A stretch of 59,402 nucleotides of DNA, taken from assembly GCF_022844445.1 (NCBI RefSeq), contig NZ_JALHLS010000015.1:1-59402 (forward strand). The letters are read 5' to 3'. Below are positions 35,671 to 43,584 of this stretch, piece by piece (position 1 is the stretch's first letter; each line of letters begins with the position of its first letter). Made by a program: the position numbers and the translations under genes. The notes beneath the pieces are model-generated. The model made no database searches and was not told the DNA's origin. It worked only from the letters and a program-made list of their open reading frames with translations. This DNA is from Hyphomonas sp. (GTDB lineage Bacteria; Pseudomonadota; Alphaproteobacteria; Caulobacterales; Hyphomonadaceae).

Positions 35671-35708
35671 AGGCACCCGGCCGATCTGCCGGGTGCCTTT
35701 CTTTTTTA
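35671..35708 (+). terminator. Rho-independent terminator after the TonB receptor gene
   Basis: AGGCACCCGGC and GCCGGGTGCCT form an 11-bp stem with a 6-nt loop, followed by TTTCTTTTTT. Textbook intrinsic terminator; its T-run touches the stop of the convergent SDR gene. Confidence 0.93.
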
Positions 35709-36473
35709 GAAATTGGCGGTCCGCACCGCGCCGCCATCAATCCGAAGATTGACACCTGTGGTGTAGGAGGACGCGGGGCTTGCAAGGAAAACGGCCGACT
35801 TTGCAACTTCTTCCGGCGTGCCGTGCCGGCCGAGCTGGGGCAGGCGGGCGGCGGCTTCGAAGAGTTTGGGATTGGCCCTGCGTATCGCGTCCCAGGTCCC
35901 GCCTTCGAAGTGGATCGGACCCGGCGAGATGACATTTGTGCGGATCCCGTCGCGCGAGAGACGCGCTGACAGCTGTCCGGCGTAGTTCACAAGCCCCGCC
36001 TTCATAACCCCGTAGGCGAGTTCGTCCGGCGGAAGATTGGTGAGAACCGAAGCGATCGAGGATATGAAGATAATGCTCGGTGATCGCCCTGACTTGAGGT
36101 GGGGCAACGCCTGTTCGACGGCGCGCGCGTGCTGGAGAAAATCTGTTTCGAACGATTCGCGCCACCAGGCTTCGTCGCTGCCCTGAAGCCGGGTCGAGAC
36201 ATTGCTTACGAGGATGTCTATCCCGCCCATGTCAGCCGCAGCCTGGTCGATCCAGGCGCGAAAGGCTGCAGAATCCCGAACGTCGAGTGCCGCGCCGTGC
36301 ACTGTGCCTCCGGCGCCGCGCCAGGCGCGGAGCGCTTCTGAAAGGCCGGTCTCTCCGCGGGCACAAGTGCTCACTTCGGCGCCTTCTGCGACAAACTGAT
36401 CTACAATTGCGCGGCCAAGCCCGCGGCTGCCGCCGGTGACGACGACCTTCTTTCCTTCGAGGTTCAAATCCAC
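35706..36473 (-). CDS. SDR-family oxidoreductase 1
   Basis: 255-aa short-chain dehydrogenase. The start chosen is GTG at 36473 (VDLNLEGKKVVVTGGSRGLG), because AGGAGA sits 5 nt upstream; an ATG at 36509 would overlap the previous gene by 23 nt. Motifs: TGGSRGLG (cofactor), LVSNVS (in place of NNAG), catalytic Ser in ISSIAS and Y-x-x-x-K as YGVMK. NAD(P)H-dependent alcohol/ketone conversion in the island. Last gene of a two-gene operon with SDR 2. Confidence 0.9.
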   Translation of the reverse strand: MDLNLEGKKVVVTGGSRGLGRAIVDQFVAEGAEVSTCARGETGLSEALRAWRGAGGTVHGAALDVRDSAAFRAWIDQAAADMGGIDILVSNVSTRLQGSDEAWWRESFETDFLQHARAVEQALPHLKSGRSPSIIFISSIASVLTNLPPDELAYGVMKAGLVNYAGQLSARLSRDGIRTNVISPGPIHFEGGTWDAIRRANPKLFEAAARLPQLGRHGTPEEVAKSAVFLASPASSYTTGVNLRIDGGAVRTANF

Positions 36474-36486
36474 TGCTGTCTCCTGT

Positions 36487-37275
36487 TCAGTCTGCGAGGC
36501 AGCCGCCATCTACCGGGACCAGCGCGCCAGTCATGAACGCGGCCTGGTCGCTTGCAAGGAAGGCGACAAGGTTGATGATTTCGTGGGGCTCGCCATAGCG
36601 TTTCATCGGTATGCCGGCGGCGAGACCGGGCCGGGCTGAGGCGGGATTTTCAGGAGAGACCTGACGTTCGAGCTCATAGATCATGTCCGTGCGCGTCGGG
36701 CATGGACAAACGGCGAGTACGCGAACGCCGTGCCGGGCCAGCGACACCGCAGCGGATTGGGTCATTCCGTTCACGGCATACTTGCTTGCGGTATAACCAA
36801 AGATGTTTCCGCCGCCACGCGAGCCCGAGATCGAGGAGACATTTATGATGACGCCCCGCCCAAGCGGTTTCATGTGCCGGGCGGCGTGCTGCATACCCAG
36901 AAAAACGCCGCGCACATTGACATCCATGACCCGGTCGAAGGCATCTACAGGATAGCGCGTCAGATCCAGCGTCGGACCGGAGATCCCTGCATTGTTGAAG
37001 AGGATGTCTAACCGCCCCCAGGTCTTCAGGGCAGTGTCCATGGCGCGACTCCAGTCCGCCTCGCGAGAGACGTCGCCCTCAAGTGTGATCACTTCGGCGC
37101 CCGCGCGCCGTGTGATTTCCCGGACACCTGTAAAGTCGCTACCTGAAAGATCAAAACCGAGAATCTTACAGCGCTCGTCAGCGAATCGTTCGACGGCGGA
37201 AAGACCAATGCCGCGCGCCGCGCCCGTGATGATGATCGTGCGCCCTTCGAGGCCCAGTGTTCCAGGTGCCGACAA
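36487..37275 (-). CDS. SDR-family oxidoreductase 2
   Basis: 262-aa classical SDR. The best start is TTG at 37275, since GGAGGA lies at the right distance and no ATG exists in the frame before the TGAARGIG motif. NNAG, SSISG and YTASK are present, giving an intact catalytic tetrad. First gene of the operon with SDR 1; a perfect regulon element lies 22 nt upstream. Likely oxidises an alcohol intermediate of the pathway; substrate unknown. Confidence 0.91.
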   Translation of the reverse strand: MSAPGTLGLEGRTIIITGAARGIGLSAVERFADERCKILGFDLSGSDFTGVREITRRAGAEVITLEGDVSREADWSRAMDTALKTWGRLDILFNNAGISGPTLDLTRYPVDAFDRVMDVNVRGVFLGMQHAARHMKPLGRGVIINVSSISGSRGGGNIFGYTASKYAVNGMTQSAAVSLARHGVRVLAVCPCPTRTDMIYELERQVSPENPASARPGLAAGIPMKRYGEPHEIINLVAFLASDQAAFMTGALVPVDGGCLAD

Positions 37276-37297
37276 TGCAATTCCTCCTCGACCAATA

Positions 37298-37317
37298 TAT
37301 TATATTAATCGTCAATA
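37298..37317 (-). promoter_or_regulatory. Regulon element copy c (TATTGAC-GATTAA-TATAATA)
   Basis: Exact consensus match, 22 nt before the SDR 2 start. A TTGACA lies further upstream and could pair with the TAATAT inside the element (16-nt spacing) as a sigma-70-type promoter, placing the element across the -10. Confidence 0.88.
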
Positions 37318-37325
37318 AATTGGTG

Positions 37326-38240
37326 TCAAAGGAATCTCTCCGCAAAGCTCCTGATCAGATCGGCACAGGTATCCGGTGCATCCCTTTGGGGAACATGTCC
37401 CGCATCAGGCAGGCAATGGACATCGAGGCAGGGCGCATACCGGTTCAGATCGTCGACGAGGACTGAGCTGAACACAGTATCCTTCGCGCCCCAGATCACC
37501 TGGACGGGTACCTTGATGAGATAGTCGCGCCCATGCGTCCAGCGGTTCTCCGGCGCCGGGGCATCGATAGGCGGAATGATGAAAGGCGCGGCTCTATACC
37601 AGTTCAGCATGGCTTCCCACGCGCCGGGGCTCCGCCAGGCCTTTAGATAGCCGTCATAGTCCTGCCGGCTCATCCGGCCGGACGCGAGTTCAGGACCGAA
37701 CCATTCGGCTGCAATACTTTCGCCAGCATCCGGCTTGACCAGATTCTCAAAGGCTTCTGAGCGTAGCGTCTCAAAATACTGAGACGCAGCGCGCTGTCGG
37801 GGATCATCCCAGATGGCGTCCTGCAGAAGGTAGGGGTGCGCACCGTTTAGGATTGTCACGCATTTCAGGCGATCAGGCTGCTGCATGGCCAGCCAGAACG
37901 CGAGAGTAGCGCCCCAGTCGTGCGCGACCAGGCAGACCGGTTCGTCGCTGATCGAGGCGATTAGTGCGGCTATGTCGGCCACGAGGTGCTCGGTTCCGTA
38001 TGCAGAAACATCTGCTGGGCGCGAAGTCAGATTGTAACCGCGCTGATCGGCATGCAGAGTGAAATCGTCAGCGAGGCGCTCCATCAATGGCCGCCAGACA
38101 CGCCAGTGATCTGGAAATCCGTGCAGGAGGACCATGGCGGGTCCTTCGCCACAGGATGCGACGTTCATTGCGAGGCGGTTCACCGGACGGACCACTTCCC
38201 GGATCTCTGCTGCTTTGCTGGACCGGGTAGACTGCGGCAT
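37326..38240 (-). CDS. Epoxide-hydrolase-like alpha/beta hydrolase
   Basis: 304 aa from the ATG at 38240. Alpha/beta hydrolase with HGFPDHWRVW (oxyanion-type HG-x-P), DQRGYNLTSRP, the nucleophile elbow VAHDWGA with Asp instead of Ser, and a late AGHVPQ catalytic His. An Asp nucleophile with HGFP is the pattern of epoxide hydrolases and haloalkane dehalogenases; the DQRGY motif favours epoxide hydrolase. No strong SD. Divergent from the TetR gene at 38341, with a degenerate regulon element between them. Confidence 0.85.
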   Translation of the reverse strand: MPQSTRSSKAAEIREVVRPVNRLAMNVASCGEGPAMVLLHGFPDHWRVWRPLMERLADDFTLHADQRGYNLTSRPADVSAYGTEHLVADIAALIASISDEPVCLVAHDWGATLAFWLAMQQPDRLKCVTILNGAHPYLLQDAIWDDPRQRAASQYFETLRSEAFENLVKPDAGESIAAEWFGPELASGRMSRQDYDGYLKAWRSPGAWEAMLNWYRAAPFIIPPIDAPAPENRWTHGRDYLIKVPVQVIWGAKDTVFSSVLVDDLNRYAPCLDVHCLPDAGHVPQRDAPDTCADLIRSFAERFL

Positions 38241-38256
38241 GGCGATGTTTCGCAAC

Positions 38257-38276
38257 AATTAGAAATGACGTCAATA
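38257..38276 (-). promoter_or_regulatory. Degenerate regulon element f (TATTGAC-GTCATT-TCTAATT)
   Basis: The left half TATTGAC is exact and the right half is changed at two bases. 16 nt upstream of the hydrolase start and 64 nt upstream of the TetR start. A weaker site would fit autoregulation of the TetR gene. Confidence 0.5.
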
Positions 38277-38307
38277 ACGCATTGCCAATCCCTGCGCCGG
38301 TGTTATT

Positions 38308-38321
38308 GGAATATACATTCC
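38308..38321. promoter_or_regulatory. Small palindrome upstream of TetR (GGAAT-ATAC-ATTCC)
   Basis: A 14-bp inverted repeat (arms GGAAT/ATTCC) 19 nt before the TetR start codon. Could be a separate autoregulatory operator or chance. Confidence 0.3.
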
Positions 38322-38340
38322 TCTATTCTAACAGGCGATC

Positions 38341-38994
38341 ATGTCAAAATCACTTCGACCCGTTCGTACACGCCTTGCGCCGGAAGTCCGGCGCGAACTC
38401 ATTCTGGATCATGCTGCTGCGCTGATCCGGGAGCAGGGCGTCTCGGCTCTGAACATGGATAAGCTCGGCCGGGAAGCCGGTGTGAGCAAGCCGCTGGTCT
38501 ACAATTACTTTCCAAACCGGATTGAGCTCCTGAAAGCGCTTCTTCTTCGGGAAGTCGAGCGTAACCGCCAGAACAATCTTGAACTCGCCGGATCACATAA
38601 GTCGATGGATGCCATGGTGCGGGCAACGTCCCGCGCGATGCTGGAATATGTCCGGGAGAAGGGGATCATCATCCAGCAGCTGATGCTGGAGCCGGATGTG
38701 GCAGAAGTCCTACGGGACATAGATGCTCAACATCATCAGATGTATGTAGACTACCTGTCGAAGCGCCTCGTCAGAGAGTACGGGATTCCTCGTCAGATCG
38801 CCGAGCCCGCAATCGATATCGGCCTCGGGCTCAGTAGCGCTGCTGGTGCCTACTTCGATCAGCACCCTGACGACATAGACTTTGTCGAGGATCTACTCGT
38901 CACTATGATCATGGGAAGCCTGCAGGCTGTGTCGAAAGCTTGCTCATCCGGTAAGCTCAGGAAGCGCAGCGCCCGAAAGTCAGCGCCCGTTTAG
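38341..38994 (+). CDS. TetR-family regulator of the catabolic island
   Basis: 217 aa. HTH region LILDHAAALIREQGVSALNMDKLGREAGVSKPLVYNYFPNRIELL is typical of TetR but is given here in parts: helix-turn-helix NMDKLGREAGVSKPLVYNYF (about 38-57). The ligand domain is all-helical. It is the only DNA-binding regulator inside the island, and the five strong elements flank it on both sides, so it is the leading candidate to bind TATTGAC-N6-TATAATA. Ligand unknown, presumably a CoA ester or the substrate. Convergent with the VOC gene. Confidence 0.88.
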   Translation: MSKSLRPVRTRLAPEVRRELILDHAAALIREQGVSALNMDKLGREAGVSKPLVYNYFPNRIELLKALLLREVERNRQNNLELAGSHKSMDAMVRATSRAMLEYVREKGIIIQQLMLEPDVAEVLRDIDAQHHQMYVDYLSKRLVREYGIPRQIAEPAIDIGLGLSSAAGAYFDQHPDDIDFVEDLLVTMIMGSLQAVSKACSSGKLRKRSARKSAPV

Positions 38995-39000
38995 TCTGTG

Positions 39001-39966
39001 TTATCTGGCTGATCGATAGTGCGCCGCGATCGCCTTTTCGAGGCGGACAATGAACTCACGGCCCTGTAACTGGTCAACTGACAAGGCGCGGTGACGCTGC
39101 GAAACCTCCAGACATTCGAAGATGTTGCCGTCCGGATCGCGGCCGTAGAAAAGTATTCCAAAGGCGTTTGAAACGGGAGGCGCATGAAGCCTGATACTGG
39201 CTTCCGCGAGCCGGGCATATGTCTCGTGGGCGTTGCTTACCTCGAAACAGATATGGTTCCAGCCGGGTTGCGCTACATTCTTGCGTGGGCTGGCGGTCGT
39301 CAGCGGCGTTTCGTACTGCCAGAACTCAAGCGTCGCATTTGCAAGCCGGATCCAGGCGCCTTTGAACACAATACCTTCGAGACCGGCTACCCGGTCAAAG
39401 GAGCGGTGCGGACCAAACGCGCCGCGGTCATGAACCGGTGTATCCGTCAGGAATTCGTAAAATGCCGTGAGCCGGTCAATATCCGGGGTAACGAAAGCTG
39501 TATGAGCATACCACGGGGCCGCCTGCTCCTGCGGCCCCCACGGGACACCTTCCAGTTCGACGATGTTGCCTTCGCAGTCCCGGACATAGGCATAGAGCGC
39601 TCCGGTGCCGAGACCTGCCGGTCGTGCGTGCCAGCGCGTACCATTCGCTGCGCACCGATCAAACAACTCATTGGCGTCGATCGCCTGGAGGCAGATATGC
39701 CGGATGCCGGCTTCGTGAACGCTGCGGTCCTCTGCCTGAGCTCCTCTGTTTGCCTCAAATTCAAACAGCTCAAGATGACCGGTCGGCCCGGTCAGAAAGG
39801 CCGCCCTTGAAGCAGGATTGTCTGTCTGCATCAGGGCGCGGGTCTCGGCCCGGTCTTCGACGTCAAACCGGGCGGCGACTTCGAACCCGAAGCATCCGGT
39901 CCAGTAGTCGATCGCCTGGTCAAGGCTGAGGACAGAAAGACCGGTATGGTGGATCCCCTTGATCAT
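39001..39966 (-). CDS. Two-module VOC (glyoxalase/extradiol) protein
   Basis: 321 aa with two VOC modules, each with paired beta-alpha-beta-beta-beta repeats: first module HHTGLSV, HLELFEF, RHICLQA and IVELEGV; second AHTAFVT, LEFWQYE, NHICFEV and IFECLEV. Both modules retain His/Glu at metal-type positions, unlike classical extradiol enzymes where only one does, so a lyase, epimerase or isomerase role is as likely as ring cleavage. Second gene of an operon with the transporter (17-nt gap). Confidence 0.78.
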   Translation of the reverse strand: MIKGIHHTGLSVLSLDQAIDYWTGCFGFEVAARFDVEDRAETRALMQTDNPASRAAFLTGPTGHLELFEFEANRGAQAEDRSVHEAGIRHICLQAIDANELFDRCAANGTRWHARPAGLGTGALYAYVRDCEGNIVELEGVPWGPQEQAAPWYAHTAFVTPDIDRLTAFYEFLTDTPVHDRGAFGPHRSFDRVAGLEGIVFKGAWIRLANATLEFWQYETPLTTASPRKNVAQPGWNHICFEVSNAHETYARLAEASIRLHAPPVSNAFGILFYGRDPDGNIFECLEVSQRHRALSVDQLQGREFIVRLEKAIAAHYRSAR

Positions 39967-39983
39967 GGACGTATCGCCTACTC

Positions 39984-41327
39984 TCAGACCGGCTTTTCGA
40001 GAGGCGGTCCGTCTGCGTCGATCTGCTTGCGGATCTCCAGGTGACGGGCCTCAGTCAGAGAATAGCCGATCGTCAGCCAGGCCGCCGCAAGGACCAGGAC
40101 GCCCGGAACGATGCTGTAGCAGAGCGTGAGGACGCTCAGAGCTGCCGGAGAGGTCTCGCCGTTCGAGTTATAGTCCACCATGCCCAGGATAATGAGGGGA
40201 AGGGAAGCGCCAAGCGCGTAACCGATTTTCTGGATCATCCCCGCGAGGGCGTAGAACAGACCCTGCTGGCGATCTTTTGTCTTTGCAGTATCAATATCGA
40301 CCGTGTCGGCAATCATCGCTGGAGGAAGCATCAGGACCGGTCCGTAGCAGGCTCCTTTGATGACGAAGAGCGCTATGAAGGCAAGCTCCTGACCTTCACC
40401 CAGAAAGAACATCGAGCCGTTCGTGATGGCAATGATTATAAAGGCCAGTGTCAATGCGCGGTGCTTCTCGATACGCTGCGCAAGCCAGAGCCAGAATGGA
40501 ACCATGATAAGGGCGGTGACGAAGTAGTAGAAATAGACGGCGCCGATATTGGTTACACCAATGACGTCCCTCGCAAAGAAGAGCGTGATCGTCTGACGGA
40601 AGACTTCACCGATTGTTCCGATGAGCAGCACAAGAACAATTCGGGCAAATGGGCCATTGCTTGTCAAAAGCGCCAGGCTCTTTCTGAAGTTAAAGGGAGT
40701 CTTGACAACCGGCGCCTGTGGCTCAGGCACCAGGAAAAAAACGATCGTCGCTGCGATCGGCAAGGCAATCAGGATAAACACGCTGAGTTGATGCATTACA
40801 TCAGCGCTCGTTGCACCGGCCTGTGCCAGAACCGCAGCGGGGATCAGGGTCGAGATGATCAGGCCGCCAATATCGAAGAATCTGGCGCTCGATGTTATCC
40901 GGGTCCGGGTATGATAACTTGACGAAAGCTCTGCGCCCCAGGCGGCATAAGGAATTCCGAGCAAGGTATAGCCGAAGTAGACGAGCGAGACCGCTCCAAA
41001 GAAGTACCAGATGCCGATCCCTTCGGCTGGCCGGAAGAGAAGGAAGACGCCTGCCATCATGACGAGCGTCCCGAGAACGAGCCAGACCCGGCGGCGCCCG
41101 ATTGCCGGGCGCCAGCGATCGCTGAGTACCCCTACGAGGGGGTCGGTAATGAAGTCGACAAGCCTCGCCAATAGAAAAGCGACGCCGATCATCTGCAGGC
41201 TGAGGCTGAGCTGACCAGCATAAAGCGGCGCGAGATAGATCGCGATCGGAAGCCCAATTGTGCCGATCGGAAGTGACAGGCACCCGTACGCCAGGATGGT
41301 CCTCAGAGACACATTCTGCTGAGCCAT
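39984..41327 (-). CDS. GPH-type MFS transporter
   Basis: 447 aa from the third ATG (41327), chosen because GGGAGGA sits 9 nt upstream; the first ATG at 41345 lacks a clear SD. About 12 hydrophobic helices. The cytoplasmic loop FITDPLVGVLSDRWRPAIGRRR is the glycoside-pentoside-hexuronide family signature (D-x(2)-xGx(3)D-x(2)-GRRR-like), and SARFFDIGG and DTAKTKDRQQG follow. Probable uptake of the island substrate or an acid or glycoside product across the inner membrane. Leads the VOC gene in an operon. Confidence 0.87.
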   Translation of the reverse strand: MAQQNVSLRTILAYGCLSLPIGTIGLPIAIYLAPLYAGQLSLSLQMIGVAFLLARLVDFITDPLVGVLSDRWRPAIGRRRVWLVLGTLVMMAGVFLLFRPAEGIGIWYFFGAVSLVYFGYTLLGIPYAAWGAELSSSYHTRTRITSSARFFDIGGLIISTLIPAAVLAQAGATSADVMHQLSVFILIALPIAATIVFFLVPEPQAPVVKTPFNFRKSLALLTSNGPFARIVLVLLIGTIGEVFRQTITLFFARDVIGVTNIGAVYFYYFVTALIMVPFWLWLAQRIEKHRALTLAFIIIAITNGSMFFLGEGQELAFIALFVIKGACYGPVLMLPPAMIADTVDIDTAKTKDRQQGLFYALAGMIQKIGYALGASLPLIILGMVDYNSNGETSPAALSVLTLCYSIVPGVLVLAAAWLTIGYSLTEARHLEIRKQIDADGPPLEKPV

Positions 41328-41365
41328 TCCGGCCATTCCTCCCATTTCCGATCTGCGCCGGATAT

Positions 41366-41385
41366 TATTATAATATTAGTCAATA
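41366..41385 (-). promoter_or_regulatory. Regulon element copy d (TATTGAC-TAATAT-TATAATA)
   Basis: Exact consensus match 38 nt before the chosen transporter start (20 nt before the alternative ATG at 41345). Confidence 0.88.
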
Positions 41386-41406
41386 GATCTCCATGGCACC
41401 GAGACG

Positions 41407-42780
41407 TCAAGGAGATTCAGACTCGCGATACCAGGCATCGATCATCCCGAGGTACGCCGCGCGGAAGTCGCCGCCAAAGACTTGGGTAAGAATTACCCCC
41501 GACATCTGATTGCCGGGATCGACCCAGAAGATTGTGGAAGCGGCGCCGCCCCAGAATGCAGTACCAGAAGGGATGCTCAGTCCGGAGATGCTCGGATCCT
41601 CAAGGATCGCGAAGCCGAGCCCGAAGTCGAGTCCTCTGCCGGCAAGGCCTGGTGTCTGGCGGGCCTTTTCAGGAAGGCTTCCTGTCAGCATCTGAGCGAC
41701 GCTCTCTTCGCTCAGAACTCGCGCGCCGTCCAGCACGCCGCCATTCGCGATCATCTGCGCAAATCTCAGATAGTCGTCGGCTGTGCTGACGAGCCCCGCT
41801 CCGCCGAAATCGATGGGGTAGGGTCTGGAGAATGGGCTTGTGGCGGCTTCATCGACACGCGCGAGTTCACCTGCAGGCAGGCTGTCGATGTCCGCGAGAT
41901 CAAGTATGGCATCTTGGGTGCGCGCCTGGGTGATTGCGCGATAGGCCGATGTCAGCCGGTCATGCCGGTCGTCGGGAACGCTGAAGAATGTATCCTTCAT
42001 GCCGAGGGGCTCGAAGAGGCGCTCGGCCATTACAGTGCTCAAACGCTGTCCGGTTGCCGCCTCGATGACCCGGCCAAGCACGTCCGTTGCATTGCCATAA
42101 GTGAAGGCTTCGCCCGGCTGCGTTCGCAGCGGAATCGTGGCAAGGCGGTCGACCATCTCACCGAGCGTGGCGGGTGGCGCGCTGCCATCGGCCGGGGGCG
42201 AATCTGCCCGGCTACCGGTCTCGATGCCGCGATAGACGAAGAGCGCACTTACTGGATCGCTCTGGCTGAACGGATAACCCAGACCGGCCGTATGTTGCAT
42301 GAGATCGCGAATGAGAACGGGGCGGTCAAGCGGCCTTGTCTTGAAGTTCTCTAGGGTGGTTCCGCTTTCGTATACGGTCGCACCAGAAAAGCTTGGAATC
42401 CATTTCGAAACGGGATCGTCGAGGGAAAGCGTGCCGTCATCAACCAGTATCATGGCGACGCTGGTGGCGACGGGCTTCGTCATCGAGTACATCCGAAACA
42501 GATCGTCGGGCCGCAAAGGACGCGCGGTCTCCATGTCGCTAAGACCTCGAGCATCGAAAAAAACCATACCTTCCGCATCACGGATCATGGTCAGTACGCC
42601 GGGCGCGAGGCGTTTTTCGATTGCCTCCTCGGCGATTTCAGAGACCCTTTGTTCTCGGGCAGAATCGCTTGTGGCAGCGACAGTCTGCGCCGTTACGCCG
42701 GTCGCGCATGCGCTGAGAATGACGGTGGCGAGTGCAGCCGACAGAGATCTGCGGAGTATGCTGAGGCAAAAAGCTGTCAA
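41407..42780 (-). CDS. Lipoprotein serine esterase (family VIII / beta-lactamase fold)
   Basis: 457 aa from the TTG start at 42780, supported by AGGGAG 6 nt upstream; no ATG exists in this frame before the lipobox. Lipobox ILSAC puts the acylated Cys at 25. The nucleophile motif SMTK is at 99-102, the Tyr motif YGNATDVLGRVIE follows, and the third motif region reads FWGGAAS. This fits family VIII carboxylesterases (EstB-like), which open esters outside the cytoplasm. An exact regulon element lies 18 nt upstream. Confidence 0.87.
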   Translation of the reverse strand: MTAFCLSILRRSLSAALATVILSACATGVTAQTVAATSDSAREQRVSEIAEEAIEKRLAPGVLTMIRDAEGMVFFDARGLSDMETARPLRPDDLFRMYSMTKPVATSVAMILVDDGTLSLDDPVSKWIPSFSGATVYESGTTLENFKTRPLDRPVLIRDLMQHTAGLGYPFSQSDPVSALFVYRGIETGSRADSPPADGSAPPATLGEMVDRLATIPLRTQPGEAFTYGNATDVLGRVIEAATGQRLSTVMAERLFEPLGMKDTFFSVPDDRHDRLTSAYRAITQARTQDAILDLADIDSLPAGELARVDEAATSPFSRPYPIDFGGAGLVSTADDYLRFAQMIANGGVLDGARVLSEESVAQMLTGSLPEKARQTPGLAGRGLDFGLGFAILEDPSISGLSIPSGTAFWGGAASTIFWVDPGNQMSGVILTQVFGGDFRAAYLGMIDAWYRESESP

Positions 42781-42798
42781 GATATTCTCCCTGAACAA

Positions 42799-42818
42799 TA
42801 TTATAATAATCGTCAATA
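42799..42818 (-). promoter_or_regulatory. Regulon element copy e (TATTGAC-GATTAT-TATAATA)
   Basis: Exact consensus match 18 nt before the TTG start of the esterase gene. Confidence 0.88.
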
Positions 42819-42912
42819 ATGGCTGGAGCCGGAAATTTCAAGACTGCGTGCGGAGCTGATGAATCGCAGCCAGAGCCTTTTGCGGCGAAATATGTCTGCC
42901 CCAGTCGCTGAG

Positions 42913-43340
42913 TTAGGCGCCGACAAATAGCGGACCTTCAAGTGCCTCTCCTGGCTCAATGCAGTCCAGCGCCTGCGCTGCGCTGATTCCAGGCAGGTAG
43001 GCGGCGTCATTCTCGCTCGAGTTAGGCTCAAGACAAAAGACGCCTTCGCTTGGCCGGCAATAGATCACGAAACGAGATAAATCGGCGTTCGCCATGAGAT
43101 CGATCCTGAACGCTTCGACCGGCCAATTGAGGTAGGCAGTTTTGCCCAAGCCGGCAAAGGCGTTTTGCCGAATCAGAGTGCAGGGCGATGCCTTACGAAA
43201 AGATCAGTCTCAGGATGAAGCGGCATCCATAGCGCCGGGATGCCGAGGGCGGCCCTTTGCGTCTGCCAGAAGCCTCTGACCAACAGGGAAGATTGAAGCG
43301 ATGCTCTGCCGAACAGCGCTTCTTCTTCACTGCGAACCTC
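42913..43340 (-). pseudogene. Frameshifted, truncated aldose 1-epimerase remnant
   Basis: Reading the minus strand, one frame gives VRGFWQTQRAALGIPALW followed by MPLHPETDLF; then near 43196-43202 the reading has to shift by one base to continue as RKASPCTLIRQNAFAGLGK and the open frame ending in EPNSSENDAAYLPG and ALDCIEPGEALEGP. Side by side these match, in order, the intact epimerase of this window (EGCWQTDGADPGIPTYW, ALHPPTDGLRNVSPDTL, EPVSHVNDAANLPG, DSLEPGDCLTG). The N-terminal half, with the first catalytic His, is missing. It is therefore a decayed paralogue whose last 78 codons look like a small ORF (42913-43149) only by accident. Confidence 0.85.
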
Positions 43341-43584
43341 CGCCTTCAGGAAATCCGCCGGAAATCTAACACAAAGCCCGGACCACTTTCACCCGGTCAC
43401 GTCAGCTCCAATGCGGGCGTCAGGATGTTGAGCCGAAACCCGGCGGCAGTTCGCCGAAAACAGCCGTAAGAATGAGGCTGGGCGAATGTCCGGCTTTGGG
43501 TCTGACAGATTGAGCGACGCCCGCGCGGCCATCGCTCAAAGCTGGGGAAGTTCGGACGTGCCTGCCGGCGCGACACAGAGAACA

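Noticed and set aside
40431..40460. TTGACA ... TATAAT within the transporter gene as another regulon element
   Set aside because: Spacing between the halves is 9-10 nt rather than 6 and it lies mid-gene.
42913..43149. 78-aa open frame as a small gene
   Set aside because: It is the C-terminal remnant of a frameshifted aldose 1-epimerase, so it is reported as a pseudogene.
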